Assembly: GCA_030407085.1 (NCBI GenBank)
Contig: CM059584.1
Coordinates: 133,786,001 to 133,850,000 of the forward strand
DNA from: Trichopria drosophilae
Lineage: Eukaryota; Arthropoda; Insecta; Hymenoptera; Diapriidae
DNA length: 64,000 bases
Direction of reading: 5' to 3'
Each line of letters starts with the position of its first letter. Positions within the stretch are counted from its first letter, which is position 1. A program made the translations under genes and the position numbers. This document shows, piece by piece, positions 13,080 through 26,800 of this stretch. The notes below the pieces were generated by a model, which was given only the letters and a program-made list of their open reading frames with translations, was not told the DNA's origin and searched no databases.

Positions 13080-13350
13080 AAGGAAGTGATTGGAGACCGG
13101 CGCGTCATGCGATGAGTCCCTCATTTTCGCCCGTCATATAAACGAGAATTTTTGTCACATCTGTACGTAAAAAACTGTGCCATTATAATGTCGGTGAAGT
13201 ATACGGCTGGCGCGATATCGTGAAAAAGGAGAAGCGGGCGCAAAAACGCGGACAGCGCCCGCCGGATCCTAGAAGCATACGCGCTGAATGTTTCACGCTC
13301 TACAGGTCCGCAAAGACGCGGTTTTTTGTGAAGATGTGACAAAAAATAAT
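13080..13350. other. GC-rich patch with nested inverted repeats
   Basis: A 15-bp inverted pair (13147-13161 and 13333-13348, TTTTTGTCACATCT type) encloses a CpG-rich interior with an 8-bp GC stem at 13234-13241/13255-13262. It could be a decayed MITE. It could also be a CpG-rich promoter-like patch, since it lies 1.4 kb upstream of the first visible lap exon. The complement open stretch 13121-13342 has no family signal. Confidence 0.4.
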
Positions 13351-14463
13351 TTTATACATTCAAATAACTATTTACTTGAATAATCGAAAGCAAATATTTA
13401 CTCGAAGTAAGAATATATCTGAAAGTAAGTCAAAATAAACAAATATTTCCTTAAGTCATGTAAATTTGTTACTTGCGATTATTCAAATAAATATTAATTT
13501 ATTTAATAATCATTGTAATTAATTGATATATACTTGAACTATAACCAGTGAATTCTTTAAGACATATATTTCAATTAGTTATTTTCAACGTAATATGATT
13601 GATTGTAAGTAATTCAAATTATTAGTAAATTCCGGAAGTCTGCTATCGAGACTATATGACAATGACAATTTTTATACATTTACTGAAATATTTTATATAT
13701 GTTATTTATTGAAATTTTCATAAATTATTTCATATTTCTACTTATTAATATAGCCTGAATAATGAACAAACTCCGAGATAAATTGAATAGTAATTTGTAA
13801 CTTCGATTGCAGACCTGTATTTATTTCAATAAATGTTCCTATTGCGATAGGCTTTTTTTGTAGAAAGAATAGTAAAATGTACTAAAATAATAATAAATAC
13901 TAACATAATTATTGTATTCTTAGGGCTACTTATTGAAAATAGTAAAAATATATATATACAATTTCTGAGCCTAAATAGAAATTAATTTATTAACGTCACT
14001 TTACTAAGAATATTTTGTGTTATTAAAATATTTGTATATGAATTTCGCTCAAGCAATTTATTTTCAGAATTGTTTTTGAGTTTTATAAAAATGTGAAGAA
14101 GGTCAACCACTTGCAAGAACAGAAAATTTAAATGTAGCCCTCTATCGGAAAATAGTGGAAAACCAGCGACATTTTTACCGTTGTAATGTCAAACCTCGTC
14201 GCTTCATTTTACAATAAATTGACGGATGTTGCTTTTATTTTCTATTAAATTACATGCAAGAATTCTTGTAAATATTAGAAGTAAATTGAAGTCAAGGCTA
14301 CAGATATGATGCAGTTAGAACTGTCAATGTGTCAATCCAACGATACGATGATCTTCTAATTTTTCCCACACAAATTTTTAGTTACTATTCTGAGGAATAT
14401 TAGTTACACGTGTACCGTAACACGTAATCGTAGACTTTAAAAGAAAAATAGGATTCGCGAATA
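13351..14463. other. AT-rich non-coding stretch
   Basis: Nothing recognised on either strand. Confidence 0.4.
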
Positions 14464-14507
14464 AGGCAATGCTTGAAGGGAACGACAGACCCTGGCATTG
14501 CCTTATA
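14464..14507. other. stem-loop with 11-bp outer stem
   Basis: TAAGGCAATGC pairs with GCATTGCCTTA. An inner AGGG/CCCT stem surrounds a loop of about 9 nt. The fold is compact and perfect at its base. It lies 240 bp upstream of the exon at 14748. Confidence 0.45.
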
Positions 14508-14518
14508 TGCATCATGGC

Positions 14519-14586
14519 GGATTTACTCGGTTAACGACTCGAACCTGAGATTCAGGTTTTCGAGTCAATATTCTTTTTTTTTTTCT
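14519..14586 (+). repeat. tRNA-like fold followed by oligo-T
   Basis: Arms reading GACTCGAA-CCTGA ... TCAGG-TTTTCGAGTC form a near-perfect hairpin. The last part also resembles a pol III B box (TTCGAGTC), with an oligo-T run after it. It may be a tRNA-derived repeat; it lacks a proper acceptor stem. Confidence 0.35.
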
Positions 14587-14747
14587 GAAATAGCTAAGAA
14601 TACGAATTATTTTATTCCTTGGCCTAACCACAGTTCGTTTCCTTGAGGAAGTGTCAAATATTTACATAAATGAAATTTATTGTTTTAATTACGAAACAAA
14701 TTTACTTATTAGCGAAATGTCAGACTGATGATTATTTTTTATTTCAG

Positions 14748-14890
14748 ATTTAATGCACTGCACGAACGAACCGAACGTGTCGATACCTCAATTGGCAAAT
14801 CTGCTGATTGAGAGGTCACAAAACACAAATTGGACGGTGGTCTTCAAAGCACTCATCACGGTGCACCACATGCTTTGTTATGGAAATGAG
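14748..14890 (+). CDS. lap: lap exon 1 of those visible (ANTH domain)
   Basis: The exon follows a tttatttcag acceptor and ends at GAG|gtgagt. It encodes a partial Asp codon and 47 residues, starting [16 protein letters not shown] and ending HHMLCYGNE. This is the ANTH segment that follows the KKKHLD lipid-binding motif in PICALM. The phase-1 start requires an upstream exon ending in one base of a Asp codon. No candidate for that exon was found between 1 and 14747. Confidence 0.95.
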
Positions 14891-17800
14891 GTGAGTTAAT
14901 CTTACTTAATCCTCAATTTAATATACATTAATTAATCGATCAAACGTGTCAGGATTACGTATGGATATTGGCGAAAATCTTATGTCACATTTATCGATTT
15001 CGTTTTAATGGGTGACATCAATTGGGTTTGTTGTTATTTGTCTAAATAATAATTCAGTAGACCTTTGTTTTTAAATTAGTTTTATTTGGATGCACCTCTA
15101 AATATTAAGGGACAAAATATTATTGGACCAAATATTATATATTATTATATATGCATTATATATTATTTTAAAATAATATAATTTTAATATATATTATTAA
15201 TTTAATATTGTATAGTTTTCATCGAAAATTTTGTGATATTACTCGCGAATACGATTTTATTTAATGACACACTGTATACATTTGTTACATTCCTTGAATT
15301 TGATTACTGTTTAAGTTAGATTAGGTTAGGTTAGGTTAGGTTAGGTTAATTTAGGTTAGGTTAGGTTAGGTTAGGTTATAATAATTTGTCTAAATAATAT
15401 TTTGTAAAATAATATTTTATGCAAATAATATTTTGTCCTGTGATATTTTGTTCCATTAATATTTTTGATTATAAAATTTGGTGGATTATGATATTTTGGC
15501 ATGATATTTTGTCCAATAATATTTTGCCTTATGATAGTTAGTGGTAGAATCGTTTTATTTAAAAGACTTTCGACAAAGACTAACTAATAGAGCGGGGACA
15601 TGTTTTTTCATACTTTTGGTTCAGAACGAAAAGTAACGTACTAATTCTTGATGATTGGCAGACTGAAAGTATTTTTTTTTATAAACAAAAATATAAATCA
15701 AGTAAAGACACGACTACGTTATGTTCTCGTTACAATAAAAATGGAACACTTCAAATTAACGTATTAAATCTCGCTTCGTTTAATTTTGCGCAAATTTATT
15801 TTGCGCCCGGAAAAGGATGAGTCAAATCCCATTTTACGTCCTGGTGTAGAAATAGATGTTTTTCCATAGAACATTATCATAAAAAATACCCTCTAAGGAA
15901 GTAATTTTTTTCATATTTATAAAACAGTGGAAATATTTTTCAAACGGTTTAAACATGGAGAACTAATGGAGAAATAAAGCACATAAAACCATTTGATTTA
16001 ATCATATGCTCAATATAATAAGTTCAAGAGTCTAAAAACTTTTAAACAAACAATTTCCTCTGTTTGTGCTCATATTCGTAATGTGATTTTTTTATTACAA
16101 TTTTTATATTTCAAAATTACAATTTTTATTTTTATAGTTTTTCTTTAAAATGGTTCTTATTTCGTGTCTTACTAATTTTCAAGCCGAGTTTTAATATGTT
16201 TAAATGTTAAAGATTCTTAAAAATTTCCACATTTTTAGTTTTGGTTTTGTTTTAAATCATTTTTTTGTAATTGCTCTGTTTGTCTCAAATTTAGAATTTA
16301 TTATTAGAATTTTCATATTTCAAATATGCTAATACTTTTAAATGAAATAAAACACAATTTTTCGTTTTTAGAGTTTTTTTAAATCAATTTTTTTTTATAT
16401 TTGTGCTCTCGTTTCCTTTTAGTCGGGTTATCATTATTACAAAATCTTTTTAGGTGTTTCTTATTATTTTTATATTAAAATTTTGCAACCACCACTTCTT
16501 ATGTCTTGAAGTTTACTCTTTCGAATGTCGCCGCAAAAAACTAAAAGTTTTGAAATAAAAAAATTTATACAGATGTTATTAAAAAATTACCACGTTTTTC
16601 AATGTTTATTTCAGTTCTTAAACATTTTTCGTGAGAAACACGGCATACCTCTGGATGTTGCAAAAATCGTCCAAAAATGTTTATGCAACAAGATGGAACC
16701 ATCGAAAAAATTAAATTTCAAAATGGCGGCCAAAAAGAGGCAAAGGAAGTTGAAGTTCTTCTATTTAAATTATCATTTAGGGAATAAAACTTTCGTAACT
16801 GATCTGATGCACTTGAAACTTGTTATTCTAGGGTTTTCGGAGTCGCTGATTTTACATTTGAAGATGGATTTTCAAAATTCAAAATGGCGGCACGAATATA
16901 GCGGAGTGAAAATTTAAATTTCTATGAATATGACTGAAACTTGTCAATCGAGCATTTTAGGGGTCGCTGATTTCACATCTAAAATAAGATTTTTAAAATT
17001 CCTAATGGCGGCTCCAATATGCCTGAGTAACAACTTCAATTTTTATTAATTTCTCTGAAATTTGTTGCCCCGGGATTTCATTGTTAGATGATTTTTTCAA
17101 GGAAACAACTAGGGGTCAGTTTCAATTCAGAAACTCTTGCTATACATTGTGTGCTTTCAAATAGATAAAAAATGCATGAATAGTGTATCTTTATATCCTC
17201 TAAGGAATGTTCATGATAGTTTCAAGCGAATCCAAAGACCCCAAAGTGGAAAGATTCAAATTTTAATCGTTACTTTGAGGTCAAAGACGCCAAATCCCCC
17301 ATAAAAAAGTGTTTCAGTAAAATTAATAGAAATTTAAACTTTTTGTCTACCACATTTCAAATTTTAAAATCCGACTTCACATTTGAAATCAGCAACCCCA
17401 AAAACCCCAGCATGAACAAATTTCATTTATGTTCATAGAAATTTAAATTTTTAGACCGCCATTTTGGAACTGCCATTTCAAATTTTGAAAATTTGATCAG
17501 TTTAGAAAGTTTTATACTCGAAACGATAATTTAAACAAAAAATGAAACTTCTGTCCCCATTTTTTTGGCCGCCATTTTGAAACTAAATTTTTGCGTTGAT
17601 CTTATCTTATAATTCAGACATTTTTGACATGATTGAAATGTATGTTGTTGGTGTATGTCATGAAAAATCATTAAAAACTGAAACAAACATTGAAAAATGT
17701 CATTGTTTAATTTTTTAACGACCAAAAGTGGATGATTTGCACACGGATTTCGGCACAATTGTATGCATAAAATAACAACTTTTTAAAATACGTCGATTAA

Positions 17801-20800
17801 CCATCCGTTTTTGCAACAGTACTAAAAAAAAATCGATTTTTTATCAACAATTTTTTGTTGTAATGCCATTTTCACTATCTATGACGCCGGTTTTTGATCA
17901 CCTTCTAATCACCTTGTCGATTTGGATTTTTAAATGGTTTCAGAACGTCAAAAATTTTTCGAAAATGGGGAATTTACTGCTTTTCAGGTTTCGTAGGTTT
18001 CTATATAGTTTAAACGAATAAAATAAGTTATTTAAAATTAAGGGTAGTTTATTGATATTTGTGGAAACAAAATTGGATGCTGTTGTTAATTTTCAAGATG
18101 GCGGCGTATATTCACTATAAGTAAAAATGTATTAAATTTCGTTTTTTCATCCGGAATCGAGAGGAATTGTAATCTGGTAATTATCATTTTATGTAGTTAT
18201 CAGTGAATATAACTACAAAATCAAATTTTCAAAATTCAAAATGGGGGACCGAATATGGCGAACGGGTTGTGTGAAATATTTTGTTGTACTTTTTTTTTTT
18301 CTTCAGTCAAAGGATTAATAAAAACTTAATTTTGACTCTAACGAATCGACCTTGAAATAGTTTGTATCAGCAACTCTCTTAATATTGTAAACACATGTAC
18401 TAAATAGTGTATTATTAGCGACTATATTTTTTGTATCCGTTAAAATTGTATCAAATCTAACTATGTAAGTTCCTTAGGCACCGCTAGAAGTGATTTCGGC
18501 GCTCGTAGCACTTTCCCGTTCTCGATGCAGAAATGAAAAATGGTTTACAGTTCCCTTCTGTTTCAATTCGTATACTTACAAGCATATTTGAACGTCAATT
18601 TAGCATTTATAATTTCAGACAACTTGTTAAAAGAAATAAAGAATTGAAATTGTGTATAGGTGAAAATGTTCATAATACCCAAGACTTCTACTGCTTCATA
18701 GTTAGAAAATTATTTTTTTCATTCAAAATTTTCTTCCTAATATTTTAGCACCTAAGAATCATCACGTTGCAGAATTAGAAACACCTGGGTCGTGAGCATT
18801 TCCTCTTGACATTGAACTAGTCTGTATTTATCGCCGACTATTTTTAAGCTCTTTGAAGCCCGCTCGTTCGATATGCTACGAAGTTCGTCTATTCATTGTT
18901 GTTTATTTCTTATTTATGAGCTAAACGAAAAGCATTAACCTTTCGATGTTGTACAAATTTTATAATTGGACTTCAACACTTATCTCAAAAATCATGAAAA
19001 ATGTAGATAATAGTATTTACATTCGTAAAAGTTAGGAGAATTTAAACATTTTTTCTATTTATTTCAAAAAATTTGGCACATTTTGGGTGGATAGGTTGAT
19101 CATATATCAGGGTTTTTATTTGTCGTTTACTGTAAAATTAGAGGTAAAATCATGAATAATATGACGAAAAATTCATTCAATTTTCTTTATTATCTGTTGA
19201 TTTTCGAAAAAAAAATAGATACATGTTCGCTATTTTCGATTGGCCAATGGACTTTTCGTTCGCCAGTAGAATCTTGTACAAAAAAACGAATAATTACCAA
19301 ATAGTAAAAAGACATCTTTAAGAAATCTATAAGATCTCAAATACTACCCAGAGAGATGTATAACATTGATTTTTAAGGAGGATTAATATCTCAATTTATA
19401 AAAAATACGTTAGAATTCTAGATCCTCTTTTTAATTTACAATTAATTACTTTTATTTGTGTTTATTATATTCCCAAGCGATTTATTCGTTCGCTACACTT
19501 ATCGCATATAGGTCATATGAAGCAGATGTAGGTTATGTTAATCAACACCGTCTAGTATCTCTAAAGAAAACTAAACAACCATAAGTTCCTTTACAATTAA
19601 CCCGCTTCGTCCTGAAATGCCCTAAATTTTGACTTCTTTTCATCAGGTGCTTTCTTAGAGAAGAAAATCACTCAATCGTTTTGATATATCCATACCTATT
19701 GTATTTTTTCTCAAACTTTCTAAATCTGGTTTCAGATTCACCATATCTGCCGCCATTTTTTTACTGTGGCGGTTTAAACATAAAAAAATCGTGAATTTTG
19801 AAAAAATTTGTTCAAATAATCGTATTTTTTGACAGGAAACCGTGCTCGAATCAAGCTGAATCTCTGTATCTGGTGGAGTAAATAGTTATACTAAAAGATA
19901 GGATGGTTATTAATTCACCATTCAAAATGGCAGCTTCAAAATGGCGGTTCTCAGTGAACATTTTGTTGAAAAATTTCTGGACGCTCTAACTGAACAATTA
20001 TGAGCTTGTTTTAAAAAATGCTAAGAATAAAAAATTCTTAGAATTCGCCGAGAAATATAGTGGATTTTTTTCAGATTTTTTAAATGAATTTTTGACAAAT
20101 TTTTTTCAAAATTCTTTTAAAAAATGTAATTTTTTTTTTGAAAAATTCTGAACCAAATTTACTGTATTCTCTGATGAATTCTAAGAGTTTTTTTATTCTA
20201 TGCATTTTTTCCCAAAAGTTGATAGTTTTCGAGAAAGAAAAATCTTAAAATATAATATTTGAAATTCATTTCTTCGAAAACTATCAACTTTTGGAAAGAA
20301 TTGCAAAGAACAAAAAAACTCTTCGAATTTATCAGAGAATATACTAAATTTTGTTCGGAATTTTTCGTAAATAAATTACAATTTGAAAAAAAATGTTGAA
20401 AAAAAATTTCTCAAAACTTCATTTAAAAAATCTGAAAAAATTCCACTATATTTCGCAATGAATTCGAAGAACTTTTCATTCTCAACATTATTTTTAAACA
20501 GTTCGTAGCTTTTGAGTTAAATCGACCAGAAATATTTGAACACAATTTAGACTGAGAACCGCCATTTTGAAGCCGTCATTTTGAATGGAGAATTAATAAC
20601 CATCCTATCTTTAAGTGTAACTAATTACTCCACCAGATACAGAGACTTAGCTTGTTCCGAACACGGTTTCCTGTTAAAAAATACGATTATTTGAAGAAAT
20701 TTTTTCAAAATTCACAATTTTTTTATGTTTTAACCGCCATAGTAAAAAAATGGCGGCAGATATGGTCAATCCGAAACCGGATTTAGAAAGTTCGAGAAAA

Positions 20801-23800
20801 AATACAATAGGTATGTTATATCAAAACGGTTGAGTGTTTTTTTTTTGTCTAAGAAAGCACCTGACGAAAAGAAGTCAAAATTTACGGCAATTCAGGACGA
20901 AACGGGTTAAAGTTGATTCAAATTGAAATAAGTTTAAAAAACTTTTTTTAAGGAGGTTCTAAAGTGATCCGCCGGTAAGGTAGGGAAAAAACGTAAATTA
21001 AAGATGAATAAATTAAATTTTCAAAATTCTGTCTTTGTAAAGGAAATTTTAATTACTACAGAAGTTTTCCTGAAAAATACCAAAGAAATTAATTGAGAAC
21101 TGACCGAGAATTTTTGGAAATAAATAATAATAACTTATTTTCAAAAATTCCAGGCCAGTTTTCAATTAATTTCTTTAGTATTTTTAAGATATTTAATTAT
21201 TTAAAAATAATTTGAATTAATAAAATATTGTTTTTATATTTTAATATAAAAAATAAAATTTATTTTTTTGTTTCAGAGATTCACTCAGTACCTGGCGTCC
21301 AGTAACAGTACGTTCCAGCTCAGCAACTTCCTCGACAAAAGTGGCGTGCAAGGTAGATATGACGTTGTATCGGCAAGTGTATCTAACCATACCGATAAGT
21401 TTAATAGTACAAGAGCATCGTGGATTAAATTTCCTTGGTCTGGCCGAACAGTATAAAATGCTTTTAATTTCTACTGCATTACTCGTACTTTCGCGGAAAT
21501 GCACCAGTAATATCGAAATCGCGATATTACCGGTAACGTTGCTAGAAAGCCGGAAGGTAGCCAGTGAAATTTTTCTTCCGCTTTTTTATCAGAGAAAAAA
21601 AATATACACGTTTTTGGGCCGCCCAATCTCGTTTTCGAAATCGCGAAAAGTTCATTCGCACCTTTTTTAGATGCGGTTGATAAGTCGCGACTTTCAGCTA
21701 TATACGAGAAATCGTTATCGATTTATACGCCTAACTAATCTTAAAAAATTTCTATTGCGACAAGCAACATAAAAGCGGTACGTTATGCAGTTTTATACAA
21801 AGGACCATTGTAGACAAATTCTAAAAATGTGTTTGTTATCCTGTCGATTTCTAACGAAAAGTATTTTGGGTTTAGTTATCAAAATTTCTGAATAATTTGT
21901 TTTAGTTCCAGTACAATTGTATTCCGCGATACCTGTTTCTTTTCGCAATTTTTCAAAATTTTCAGTTCCACTTACACACTATTGTCTCTCTTTCTTTCTA
22001 TGTCTGTGTCTCTCTCTTTCTTCGATTCACTAACTTGGATTAATTATGTTTTTTGTTCGGGAACAGCTGGCGCACGCGTGGGTGAGTCTGGTATTAATAC
22101 ACATTTTCCTTTTTGGCTGTTACTCTCACGCTTTACGAAACTAACATCTTAGCCCATTTAGACCTTAACGATGATGTCAAAGGCTGTCGAAGATCTTGCG
22201 GTATTGAAAAAATGCCGATTTATTGTTGCTTTATGTTGCAGCGAGATGATTTTGATGGGGATGCTTAAACTTTTTATTTTACATTATTTCACAATTGCTT
22301 GTATTACAATTTTAAACACTTTTAGATAGACATTGCTTTAGACACGAAGGCACATTTATGCATTTGTTACACAATTTCGTTTTTCAATTCACTGCTAAAA
22401 TTAAGGGGAGGGGTAAGTTATGACCAACATATGGCACATTGACGTAAATAACAAAAGAATTTTTTTTCTGCTGTAAGATTAACACTGCTGTTTGAATTAA
22501 TTTAAACAAAAATATTATTTTTACTCATGATTATTACTTTCCAGATGAAGCTCCTCCTGAAAATGATTTCTTCATGCACCTAGAAAATGTAACGCTAATG
22601 TTTAAAATTAGTATTATAAGCCAAAATATATATTATATGTTGCCTAGCAATATTTTCATATACATTTTCAGAAATAATGCTAATTGAATGTAACACGCAA
22701 TTCATCACAGCAATAATAATTCTGCTAGCTTTTTCGCTATATCACTATCTTCACAAAATTGCAAAATAATTTAAAGTCAATTCGATATTTATTAAGTATA
22801 TGAGCGAGATGCTTCTTTACGTCTAGGAATGCCTAATAAATGCTAGCAATTGTAATTGGAAAATTATATAGAATAGGCGTAAGGAGGAATCGGTCTAAAT
22901 GTGTTAACGTGTCAACTCTAAGGCCTCTTTGTAACCGACTTTTTGTGACATTGTGTTCACAATATTTTCTAATTGGAACACATTTTTTGTCAAGGGTACG
23001 ACATGTCACCGTTCATCAGAAGGTACGCAAAATACTTGAATGAGAAGGCCCTTTCGTACAGGACCGTGGCTTTCGACTTCTGCAAAGTCAAGAGGGGGTG
23101 AGTAATTTACCAAAATTTTACTACCATGATTATTTTAGAATTTTAATCTAAATTCTTTAGTTTTTAAATCAGATGGTAAGAAACAAACGATACATTTGGA
23201 TGTGGGCCCATCTAACATGAGGGCCCTCTATAGATTTGCCACTAAAATCAAAATAATTACCAAAATTCGAGTGTAATTTAACTATAGTCTAAAAATGTTC
23301 ATAGTATGACCAAATATGTATTACAGATACAAAATAGCACTTTCTTTCTCTAGGGAGCAAAACAATTTTCTGACACTCTACTCCTTAGTTGAAGAACAAA
23401 GTTTGAATTGGATTTCTAATAAGTTGAGATTTGAAGACGGTTTTTAAATGTCAAACAATGGTTCAGTTGACGGATGAGATTTTGAAAATATGTCGGATTC
23501 CCTTTAACACTTTTCGTCCCGAAAGCCCGGAATTTGGACACAACTTTCAACGATGTAACTTTTGTTCCAATCAGCGTTAAAAAAAATTGAAATAAATCAA
23601 AACCGATAGATTTGGACCTCCTCTTTCAAATGCCGTGGTCAGAATCAGCCGAAAATTACAGAGAAAAAAATACTGATTTTTTCGACGTTTTTTCCCAATA
23701 ATTGCGTTTTTTGACATTTAAAAGGGCAGTGCTGATCGTTGCAAAACATACTAATCGCGTCTTTTTGCTCAGACCTTTCTTCTCCCGTCGGGTTTTTTTT

Positions 23801-26800
23801 TCAAAAAACATAATGGCGGCTTCAAGATGACGTCTGGAAGTTGTAAGTTTGAATTTTCTCGCACAAATATCGATTATTTGACCGTGTAATGGCCCAAATC
23901 ATGGAGAATTGCAATGAAAAAGCAATTATTATCATTTCTGAATACCTAGTCTCATCATGATTTATTCATAACCTCAAATTAGTTAGACACAATGGGTTTA
24001 TACCGATTATTTGTCTAATTTTCACACAATTTTCGACGTTTCCGTAACATTACTTATGTGTGAAATTAAAAATGACCATATACCCTTATGACCTAATAAT
24101 TATCGGTTTATAACCTAAAAATTTAGTACAGTTCGACTTTTTTCTATTTTTAAAATACTTTTCTTCATCTTTTTTATTTTAATTTTATTACTTTCATTTT
24201 CTTGTATGCAAAACACACGTGGAGGCAAGGAGGAAATATTTGTTTTTTATTTTTGTTTTGTTTTTTGTAAATCAATATTGCAGATATTGAAAGTTATGTC
24301 GCACTATAAGATGTGGGTTTGCCTGCACTCAATTTGTAGATTATAAACAAATTCTTCATAGGTCACAATCATATATAGTTATTTTCAATTTCATACATAC
24401 GTAGTGATACGGAATCGTCAGATATTGAGTGAAAATCAGACAAAATATCGGTAAAAACCCATTGTACATGACTTATTTGAGGTTATGAACAAATCATGAT
24501 TGGAGTAAGTATTTACAAATGATAATAATTACTTTTTCATCCCAGTTCTCCGTGATTTGAACCGTTATGCGGTCAAATAATCAATATTTGTGGGAGAAAA
24601 TGTAAAATTACAAGTTGTAGGCGCCATCTTGAAGCTGCCATTCTGTTTTTTGAAAAAAATCCGACGGGAGAAGAATGGTCTGAGCAAAAAGACGCGATTA
24701 GTATGTTTTGCAACGATCAGCACTGCCCTTTTCAATGTCAAAAAACGCAATTATTGGGAAAAAACGTCGAAAAAGTTATTATTTTTTTCGAAAAAATGAT
24801 CATAACTTTTTTTCTCTGAAATTTCCGGCCGATTCTGACCACGGCATTTGAAAGAGGAGGTCCAAATCTATTGATTTTTACTTATTTCAATTTTTTTAAA
24901 CCTATTTGGAACAAAAGTTACATCGTTGAAAATTGTGTTCAAATTCCGGACTTTTGGGACGAAAAGAGTTAAACTTGTTACTCGTGGATTATTTGGGTCG
25001 GTTATTGTTTTTACCCAGTTGAAAACGGTTGACGCTGGCCACAAATTTGACAAATGATAAATGATAAATGATAAATCGAGATTGCTGACCAAATAAATAT
25101 CGGATGAATCATAAACTGCTCTGAAAAACTTCCCACACGCATTAAAATTTGCATTCATCATAATGTATCATCCGTTTCAAAGAACTTCAATCAATATTTG
25201 ATAATTACGAACTATTTAACCCTTAGCCGTATAGTAACCAAGATTACCACATGTTTTAGTAACGATTTTTTTTCTTTAGTCTTTATGCTTTCGAAGTAAC
25301 ATTAAAAAAATCTTTTTATTGTAAATGTCGGGAACACATTGCAAATACGATGGGAATACTGGATATGGCATTCTTGACAAGTGGATCCCTGCTAATTTTC
25401 TGATGGTTTAATGAACTTATCATTTGTTTTGTGCATTCCAGGAAGGAAGATGGTACATTACGTACAATGAACGCAGAGAAACTATTAAAAACATTGCCGG
25501 TTCTCCAAGCCCAGCTTGACTCGCTTTTGGAGTTCGACTGCTCGGCTAATGATCTGACGAACGGAGTCATCAACATGGCATTCATGCTCCTCTTCAGGGA
25601 TCTCATCCGATTGTTCGCCTGCTACAATGATGGCATTATCAATCTCTTAGGTAAGAATGCAATTCTAATATTGTCCCAAAGAGGTGAAACTGCATTTCTG
25701 TCAGTGTGAAATAACTGGCGGGTGTACAATAAAAGACAAAGCCTTGATGCAGAAAAGGCAATTCAAGATTTGGTCCCAAAAAGACGCCATCTGCATGCTA
25801 TTTTTTGTTTTTTTTTTTTAAATATTCGCTAGCTTTATTAAGTTTCCAAAATGTAATCGTAATGCGGTGATTGATATGGCAAATTCTCTTTCTCTATAAT
25901 ATTAATCTACCAAGCCCATAATTTTCCGAATGTCGCCCTTCCATAGGATGTCGAATTTTCAGAACTGAACTTCCACTCTGCCTTTTTCCCTCTTTGACTA
26001 TATCCCTGCCTACTGCCTACTACATTTCCCACCATGGTTCTCCATTAAATCACCGAAGTTCCGGATTGGTTGTTTATACAGACTGAAGAAGTTTAATAGA
26101 TTATCTACGGTGGTATTAATTGTTTAGAGAAGACGTGTCAGAAATTCTCAGTATCGGAAAGCCTCAGAGCGTTTTCTTTCCCTCAAGTCCTTTGCCACCC
26201 GACAAATTTTGGAGCTGGAAAGAAGTCTATTGGTTGGTAGTACCGCCCACATAAGGAAAATATTTTATCGACTAACAAGTGTTTGTCAGGAGGATTTTCC
26301 TTTTTTTCTAATGGATTTTTTGTTGTTTTCTTTTTTCTAAATGTTTTCCTTTTTTTCTTTTTGCTTTGTTCCATTGAGTCGATCGATCTTCCTTTCACCC
26401 TTACCTTGCTTTGTCGTTGCTTTTCCTTTTATCGTTTACCGTTCCTATATAAGGTGTTTCCCATTTGATTTCATTCAGTCTCCAACTGATATTCTGGATA
26501 GCTGGGAAGTAACCCCCCAAAAGTCACTTGATGCAGACTTTTCACAGATATTTTAGCAAAAAACATTTCAGAGATCAGCTAAGAAGTACGAAATTTCTAT
26601 TTCAGTCATATTTAATTAGTATAATTTATATTTAATTATATTGTTGTAAGTGCTTTGTTTAAGCCTTCGATGTTTGACCCCTCCACTAACAATCGACATG
26701 TTACGAATTGTACAGGAGGGGAGCAACTTGCCGACGGAAATAAGGAATGATTGAAATTTAAAGGAGATTGTTGTACAAATGTATACAATAAGCAAAGAAA

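Noticed and set aside
13121..13342. 73-codon complement frame
   Set aside because: It lies wholly within a GC-rich inverted-repeat patch and has no recognisable domain.
1..14747. Missing first lap exon within the window
   Set aside because: I looked for the conserved SVCKATT and GPKKKHLD segments with a donor in the right phase and found none. The exon is presumed upstream.
16525..17758. 130- and 75-codon open frames
   Set aside because: They are the two arms of the same foldback read in opposite directions, with no protein family signal.
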